DNA of 9,287 bases from an uncultured Clostridium sp. (GTDB lineage Bacteria > Bacillota > Clostridia > TANB77 > CAG-508). This document shows, one piece after another, positions 5,209 to 9,287 of this stretch. How positions within the stretch are numbered: the first letter of the stretch is position 1; the number at the start of each line of letters is the position of its first letter. The notes under the pieces were generated by a model. That model was not told where the DNA came from and did not search any database. It worked only from the letters and a program-made list of their open reading frames with translations. The position numbers were made by a program, and so were the translations under genes. Location of the stretch: the NCBI GenBank assembly GCA_902462295.1, contig CABQAZ010000037.1, positions 1 to 9,287 on the forward strand, read 5' to 3'.

Positions 5209-7591
5209 CTACTACATTATAAATTTTATTTTTAACATAAATTTCTTTAACAATAGATTTTCCATCAAGTTTATCTTCAATAGATGAATGAACTTTTTGC
5301 TTAATAGAAGCTTCATCTTCATCTAAAGAAATCATTACAGTAGTTTTTAATTTACCATTAACTTGAACAGGAAGTTCAAGTTCATCATCAATAGTTTTTT
5401 CTTCATCATAAATTGGCCAAGGTTCATAAGTAATTGTATTATCATGACCAAGAATATTCCAAAGTTCTTCTGTGATGTGAGGTGCAATAGGGTTTAACAA
5501 CTTCAAAAATCCCTCTGCATATTCTCTTGGAAGAACATCTTCTTTATTAACACTATTAATAAAAATCATCATTTGAGAAATAGCTGTATTGAAATTCATT
5601 GTTTCATAGTCATTAGTTACTTTTTTAACTGTAAAATGATATACTTTTTCAAGATTTTTATTTTGTTCATCTTTAATTTTATCAGACTCTACATATAATC
5701 TCCAAACTCTATCTAAAAATTTCTTTGAACCATCAATTCCGTTTGGGTCCCAAGGTTTTGCACTGTCAATAGGTCCCATAAACATTTCATAAAGTCTTAA
5801 ACTATCTGCACCATATTCTTTAACCATATCATCAGGATTAATAACATTTCCTTTTGACTTACTCATTTTTTCACCATTTGTACCTAAAATCATACCTTGA
5901 TGGCGAAGTTTTGCAAATGGTTCTTTAACAGGAACAAGTCCTTTATTGTAAAGATAATTATTCCAAAATCTTGAATACAATAAATGTCCTACTGCATGTT
6001 CTGGACCACCAACATATAAGTCAACAGGTAACCAGTATTCAAGTAATTTTTTATTGGCAAATTCATTATCATTATGTGGATCTATATATCTTAAGAAATA
6101 CCAGCTTGAACCAGCAGAACCAGGCATTGTACTTGTTTCTCTTTTTGCAGGTTTTCCATCATAAGTTGTATTAATCCAATCAGTAGCTTTATCTAGTGGA
6201 GATGCACCTGTTTTTGATGGAGCATAATCGTCTAACTCTGGTAAAACTAAAGGTAAATCACTATCAGCTAAAGCTTTCATTTCATCATCAACATATACTA
6301 TTGGAATAGGTTCACCCCAATAACGTTGTCTTGCAAAAATCCATTCACGTAATTTATAATTTACTTTTTTAGTTCCAATTTTCTTTTCTTCAAGCCAGTC
6401 AATAATTTTTCTAACTGAATCTTGTTTATTAAGTCCGTTTAGAAAATCAGAATTTATATGTAATCCATCACCTGTAAACGCTTCTTTTGAAATATCTCCA
6501 CCCTCAAGAACAGGAATAATTTCAATTCCAAATTTTGTAGCAAATTCATAATCTCTTTGGTCATGAGCTGGAACTGCCATAATACAACCTGTACCATAAG
6601 TAGATAATACATAATCTGAAATCCAAATAGGAATTTCTTTTCCATTTACAGGATTTATAGCATAGCTTCCTGTGAATACGCCTGTTTTTTCTTTACTTAA
6701 TTCAGTTCTTTCTAAGTCAGATTTTGAAGCTGTTAATTTTTTATATTCTTCAACTGCAGATTTTTGAGTAGGTGTAGTTATTTTTTCAACTAGTTCAAGT
6801 TCTGGAGCTAATACACAATAAGTTGCTCCAAAAAGTGTGTCAGGTCTTGTTGTAAATACAGTAAATTCTAAATTATCTGTATTTGCAACTTTAAATTTTA
6901 CTTCAGCTCCCTCACTACGTCCAATCCAGTTCCTTTGGATTTCTTTTGTAGATTCAGGCCAATCAATATCTTCAAGACCATTTAGTAATATATCAGCATA
7001 TTTTGGTATATCTAAAACCCATTGTTTCATATTTTTACGAACAACAGGGAATCCACCTCTTTCACTTTTTCCGTCGATAACTTCATCATTTGATAAGACG
7101 CATCCAAGTTCTTCACACCAGTTAACAGGCATTTCAACTAATTTTGCTAAACCATCATTGAATAATTGTTTAAAAATCCATTGAGTCCATTTATAAAAAT
7201 TTGGGTCACATGTTGAAACTTGTTTATCCCAATCAAATGAGAAACCTAACATTTTTAATTGTTTTGTAAATGTTTCTATATTTGCTTCTGTAAAACCTGC
7301 TGGATGATTTCCTGTTTTTATTGCATATTGTTCAGCAGGTAATCCAAATGAGTCAAATCCCATTGGATGTAATACATTATAGCCTTGCATTCTTTTCATT
7401 CTTGACAATATATCTGTTGCTGTATATCCTTCTGGATGTCCAACGTGTAGGCCTTGTCCTGATGGATAAGGAAACATGTCTAATGCATAGTATTTTGGTT
7501 TTGAAAAATCCCATACATCTGTATAAAATGTTTTATGTTCGTCCCAATATTTTTGCCATTTTTTTTCTATTTCTCTAAAATTATATGACAT
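5201..7591 (-). CDS. leuS: Leucyl-tRNA synthetase
   Basis: Charges tRNA-Leu with leucine in the cytoplasm. The 796-residue product has the class I signatures HVGH (49-52, in PYPSGQGLHVGHPEGY) and KMSKS (575-579). The CP1 editing domain that hydrolyses mischarged tRNA shows TTRPDT (247-252) and GTGCIMAVPAHDQRD (333-347, key aspartate D344). ARQRYWGEPIP (420-430) and the anticodon-binding domain (from about 645, with LNPIAPHITEELW) follow. The zinc-knuckle cysteines of some bacterial LeuRSs are replaced by TYDGKPAKRET, as is usual in Firmicutes. The frame is open a further 22 codons upstream to 7657, but start 7591 is chosen. MSYNFREIEKKWQ is the family N-terminus, AAGGAG lies at 7599-7604, and the promoter at 7629-7657 lies inside that extension. 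No T-box leader is present: the mRNA leader is only about 30 bases. Confidence 0.98.
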   Translation of the reverse strand: MSYNFREIEKKWQKYWDEHKTFYTDVWDFSKPKYYALDMFPYPSGQGLHVGHPEGYTATDILSRMKRMQGYNVLHPMGFDSFGLPAEQYAIKTGNHPAGFTEANIETFTKQLKMLGFSFDWDKQVSTCDPNFYKWTQWIFKQLFNDGLAKLVEMPVNWCEELGCVLSNDEVIDGKSERGGFPVVRKNMKQWVLDIPKYADILLNGLEDIDWPESTKEIQRNWIGRSEGAEVKFKVANTDNLEFTVFTTRPDTLFGATYCVLAPELELVEKITTPTQKSAVEEYKKLTASKSDLERTELSKEKTGVFTGSYAINPVNGKEIPIWISDYVLSTYGTGCIMAVPAHDQRDYEFATKFGIEIIPVLEGGDISKEAFTGDGLHINSDFLNGLNKQDSVRKIIDWLEEKKIGTKKVNYKLREWIFARQRYWGEPIPIVYVDDEMKALADSDLPLVLPELDDYAPSKTGASPLDKATDWINTTYDGKPAKRETSTMPGSAGSSWYFLRYIDPHNDNEFANKKLLEYWLPVDLYVGGPEHAVGHLLYSRFWNNYLYNKGLVPVKEPFAKLRHQGMILGTNGEKMSKSKGNVINPDDMVKEYGADSLRLYEMFMGPIDSAKPWDPNGIDGSKKFLDRVWRLYVESDKIKDEQNKNLEKVYHFTVKKVTNDYETMNFNTAISQMMIFINSVNKEDVLPREYAEGFLKLLNPIAPHITEELWNILGHDNTITYEPWPIYDEEKTIDDELELPVQVNGKLKTTVMISLDEDEASIKQKVHSSIEDKLDGKSIVKEIYVKNKIYNVVVK

Positions 7592-7598
7592 ATAAATT

Positions 7599-7604
7599 CT
7601 CCTT
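7599..7604 (-). promoter_or_regulatory. Ribosome binding site that fixes the leuS start
   Basis: AAGGAG on the minus strand, seven bases before the ATG at 7591. It settles the start in favour of MSYNFREIEKKWQ over the longer open frame beginning at 7657. Confidence 0.85.
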
Positions 7605-7628
7605 CCATGTATATATTTCAATATATCG

Positions 7629-7657
7629 ATTATACAAGCAAAATAGCTAAAAGTCAA
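7629..7657 (-). promoter_or_regulatory. Consensus sigma-A promoter of leuS
   Basis: On the minus strand TTGACT (7657-7652) is followed after exactly 17 bases by a perfect TATAAT (7634-7629). Transcription should start near 7622, giving a leader of about 30 bases. Confidence 0.85.
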
Positions 7658-7659
7658 TG

Positions 7660-7675
7660 AAAATGGAAATATTTA
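7660..7675 (+). repeat. 16-bp direct repeat, copy 1 (AAAATGGAAATATTTA)
   Basis: Identical to 7730-7745, exactly 70 bases downstream. This copy lies between the two divergent -35 boxes and belongs to a nine-codon mini-frame (ATG at 7658, TAA at 7685-7687) without a clear ribosome binding site. It looks like a duplicated copy of the start of the gene at 7725. Confidence 0.6.
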
Positions 7676-7704
7676 TTGACAAATAAACTTTAAAAATATA
7701 AAAT
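7676..7704 (+). promoter_or_regulatory. Consensus sigma-A promoter of the membrane protein / HD operon
   Basis: A perfect TTGACA (7676-7681) is followed after 17 bases by TAAAAT (7699-7704). Transcription should start near 7711, leaving a leader of about 14 bases. It is back-to-back with the leuS promoter: the two -35 boxes are 18 bases apart. Confidence 0.8.
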
Positions 7705-7724
7705 AAATAGCACGAGGTGATTAT

Positions 7725-8249
7725 ATGAAAAAATGGAAATATTTAATTATAATAATTGTATTGTGTGTATGTGTATTTATTGGGATTGAAGTATTTAGAA
7801 AAGAAAGCAATGTATCAAATAATAATGAAATATCAACTCATGAAATATCAGAAAATGCACAAACAAATCAAGACATCGAAAAAGATATTATTGATAATGC
7901 ACATTTAACACAAAAACCTGTGGTTACAGGAGAAAATACGGAAACAAAAGATGTTAAAAATGAAGAAGAAAATACAAATGCAGAAACATTAAAAAGTGGA
8001 GAAGAATTAATGGAAAGAGCTGAAAAAACAGTAACAGCAAGAGGATGGGCAGGAGCTTCTAATAATGTAATTGGATTAAAAGATGGAGTAATATATTATT
8101 ATAATAAAGCAACAGAAGAATTTTATCCAATAGCAGAGGGAATTAATGATATATATTATGCAACAGATGAAGCAGAAGAAATAACAGCAAAGAAAAATAA
8201 TAACTTTAAAGAATTAAAAGAAGCACCAGAGTTTTTAGAGTATGAATAG
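7725..8249 (+). CDS. Membrane-anchored protein of unknown function
   Basis: A 174-residue protein that I do not recognise. Residues 2-5 are basic (KKWK) and 6-24 form one hydrophobic segment (YLIIIIVLCVCVFIGIEVF), an uncleaved signal anchor or signal peptide. The two cysteines there do not make a canonical lipobox. Residues about 25-90 are low-complexity, rich in Asn, Glu, Thr and Lys, as in an extracellular linker. Residues about 92-174 look like a small folded acidic domain (GEELMERAEKTVTARGWAGA, GLKDGVIYYYNKATEEFYPI, EGINDIYYATDEAEE). The expected topology is N-in with the C-terminal domain outside. The start is supported by GAGGTGA at 7714-7720. The codons for residues 3-7 overlap copy 2 of the 16-bp repeat. 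It is co-transcribed with the HD gene that follows. Confidence 0.8.
   Translation: MKKWKYLIIIIVLCVCVFIGIEVFRKESNVSNNNEISTHEISENAQTNQDIEKDIIDNAHLTQKPVVTGENTETKDVKNEEENTNAETLKSGEELMERAEKTVTARGWAGASNNVIGLKDGVIYYYNKATEEFYPIAEGINDIYYATDEAEEITAKKNNNFKELKEAPEFLEYE
7730..7745 (+). repeat. 16-bp direct repeat, copy 2
   Basis: Identical to 7660-7675. This copy is inside the coding start of the membrane-protein gene, where it encodes part of KKWKYL. Confidence 0.6.
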
Positions 8250-8277
8250 AAAAACAAAGGAAGGAATGAGATTAAAA

Positions 8278-9045
8278 ATGACAATAGATTTAGAAAAAGC
8301 AAAAGAAGAATTTATAAAATACACAGAACACTATAATTTAACAGATAAAAATTTAGATGGAAAACAAAAGCATTCATTACGAGTAATGCAAGTTTCAGAG
8401 CAAATAGCAAAAGATTTAAAATTAGACAAAGAGGAAATTGAATTAGCAAGTTTAATAGGATTATTACATGATATAGCAAGATTCGAACAATATACAAGAT
8501 ATAAGACATTTAGGGATATGGACAGTATAGACCATGGTGATTATGGAGTAGAAATATTAGAAAAAGACATAAGAAAATATATAGAAACATCACAATATGA
8601 TGAAATAATAAAAAAAGCAGTAAAAAATCATAATAAATATAAAATAGAAGAAGGACTTTCTGAAAAAGAAGAACTTTTTGCAAAAATAATTAGAGATGCA
8701 GATAAAATAGATATATTTTATGAATCTGTAGAAATTTTTTGGAATGAAAAAAAAGATATAATAGAAAATTCAACAATTACAGAAGATGTAATAAAACAAT
8801 TTAATGAATGTACTCAAATAAAGAGAAGAAAAGAAAGAAGAGTTGAAAACTCAGTAAATGAAATAGTTTCAGTAATAGCATTTATATTTGATATTAATTT
8901 TAAAGAAAGTTTAAGGATAATTAAAAATGAAAACTATGTAAATAAAATTTTAGATAGATATAATATTAAAGATGAATATACAAAAAATGAAATAGAAAAA
9001 ATAAGAACTAAAGCAAATGAGTATATTGAAGAAAAAAGTATATAA
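8278..9045 (+). CDS. HD-domain metal-dependent phosphohydrolase
   Basis: Counted from the ATG at 8278 the protein has 255 residues. It carries the HD superfamily ligands: H32 (KHSLRV), H64-D65 (LLHDIARF), H86 (DHGDYG), H118 (KNHNKY) and D142 (RDADKIDIF). These bind one or two metal ions and hydrolyse a phosphate ester, often of nucleotides; the substrate cannot be told. The remaining helical C-terminal half is charged, with no second known domain. The frame is also open from ATG 8242 (overlapping the upstream gene by eight bases) and ATG 8266. I chose 8278 because MTIDLEKAKEEF looks like the natural N-terminus and AAGGA at 8261-8265 can serve it, although the 12-base spacing is long. ATG 8266 with AAAGGA at 8256-8261 is a real alternative. 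The tight coupling suggests the membrane protein and this enzyme act together, but this is inference. Confidence 0.88.
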   Translation: MTIDLEKAKEEFIKYTEHYNLTDKNLDGKQKHSLRVMQVSEQIAKDLKLDKEEIELASLIGLLHDIARFEQYTRYKTFRDMDSIDHGDYGVEILEKDIRKYIETSQYDEIIKKAVKNHNKYKIEEGLSEKEELFAKIIRDADKIDIFYESVEIFWNEKKDIIENSTITEDVIKQFNECTQIKRRKERRVENSVNEIVSVIAFIFDINFKESLRIIKNENYVNKILDRYNIKDEYTKNEIEKIRTKANEYIEEKSI

Positions 9046-9138
9046 TTGAATATGTGATATAAATCTTAATAAGAGTGTCTGTAGAGGTAAAAAATTTTAT
9101 TATTAATGGATGTTACACTAATAAAAGGAGGAAACTAA
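9046..9138. other. Spacer between the HD gene and topB
   Basis: 93 bases with no open frame of note and no convincing terminator; the only symmetry is a 5-bp pair (AGTGT/ACACT) around a long loop. A TTGAAT follows the stop codon at 9046-9051, but no well-spaced -10 matches it. It ends in the strong ribosome binding site AGGAGG (9126-9131). TopB may be read from the upstream operon. Confidence 0.4.
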
Positions 9139-9287
9139 ATGTCCAAAAAGCTAATAATTACGGAAAAACCATCTGTAGCAATGGAATTTGCAAAAGTATT
9201 AAAAACTAACACTAATAGAAGAGATGGATACTTAGAATCAGATGAATGGATAATAACATGGTGTGTAGGACATTTAGTAACAATGAG
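9139..9287 (+). CDS. topB: DNA topoisomerase III, N-terminal part (runs off window)
   Basis: The visible 49 residues start MSKKLIITEKPSVAMEFAK and include WIITWCVGHLVTM. This is the TOPRIM beginning of type IA topoisomerases of the TopB class, with the metal-binding glutamate E9 in ITEKPSVA and the conserved GHL motif. These enzymes pass single DNA strands and decatenate replication intermediates in the nucleoid. AGGAGG at 9126-9131, seven bases before the ATG, fixes the start. The catalytic tyrosine and the rest of the gene lie outside the window, so topoisomerase I cannot be strictly excluded, but the opening motif is that of TopB. Confidence 0.9.
   Translation, partial: MSKKLIITEKPSVAMEFAKVLKTNTNRRDGYLESDEWIITWCVGHLVTM

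Noticed and set aside
6837..7184. Open frame of 115 codons on the plus strand
   Set aside because: It lies entirely antisense within leuS, has no family resemblance and no promoter, and arises from the A/T-rich codon use of leuS. Other long open frames opposite the protease, ogg, leuS and HD genes are rejected for the same reason.
7592..7657. Possible 22-residue N-terminal extension of LeuRS starting at 7657
   Set aside because: The extension overlaps the -35 and -10 boxes of the leuS promoter, so it would not be in the mRNA. A good AAGGAG precedes the ATG at 7591, and the family begins at MSYNF.
7730..7790. Lipoprotein signal in the membrane protein (cysteines at residues 14 and 16)
   Set aside because: The residues before each cysteine (IVL-C and LCV-C) do not fit the L-(A/S/T/V/I)-(G/A/S)-C lipobox, so a plain signal anchor is preferred.
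9046..9074. Promoter for topB beginning with TTGAAT at 9046-9051
   Set aside because: No -10 match is found at 16-18 bases; the nearest T/A-rich hexamer (TAATAA) is at 15 bases and weak.
9074..9115. AGTGT/ACACT hairpin, or a small riboswitch, ahead of topB
   Set aside because: Only five pairs around a loop of more than 30 bases, with no conserved riboswitch core recognised and no following T-run.
1..9287. CRISPR array, tRNA, rRNA, insertion sequence or prophage
   Set aside because: No regularly spaced repeats, no cloverleaf or rRNA-like G+C-rich block, and no transposase or integrase-like protein were seen on either strand.

Overview
The window is AT-rich (long A/T runs in genes and spacers, AGA for Arg, strong AGGAGG-type ribosome binding sites) and looks like chromosome of a low-G+C Gram-positive bacterium, most likely a clostridial lineage. 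This rests on the Firmicute-type leucyl-tRNA synthetase, the Ogg glycosylase of the kind known from Clostridium, the Lon-related AAA protease and the base composition. No species can be named from the sequence alone. No transposase, integrase, phage gene, CRISPR array, tRNA or rRNA was seen.

Layout. 1-173: 3' end of the ribosomal protein bL19 gene (+), with an unusual acidic tail, followed by its own terminator and then a large bidirectional hairpin. 302-1180: LysR-family regulator (-). 1296-1661: small BspA-type leucine-rich-repeat protein (-), with a good ribosome binding site. 1662-1894: divergent intergenic region with an inverted repeat, a near-consensus promoter and a tandem heptad resembling a CtsR operator. 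1895-5160: two-gene operon (+) of a Lon-related ATP-dependent protease and an 8-oxoguanine DNA glycosylase, 8 bases apart. 5158-5208: a perfect 22-bp stem that contains the stop codons of two convergent genes. 5201-7591: leuS (-). 7592-7724: back-to-back promoters for leuS and the rightward genes, with a 16-bp direct repeat. 7725-9045: a membrane-anchored protein of unknown function and an HD-domain phosphohydrolase, closely coupled (+). 9139-9287: start of topB, topoisomerase III (+), cut by the window edge.

How the parts relate. Most genes are housekeeping: translation (bL19, LeuRS), protein quality control (Lon-like), DNA repair (Ogg) and DNA topology (TopB). The most interesting unit is the Lon-like/Ogg operon. 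It joins removal of damaged protein to repair of oxidised guanine behind one promoter, and a heptad direct repeat of CtsR type sits just downstream of the -10 box, which suggests stress control. The second is the unknown membrane protein plus HD hydrolase pair. The LysR gene and the small LRR gene are the accessory part of the window. I found no clear evidence of a wholly new multi-gene system; the novel points are local ones listed in the findings.
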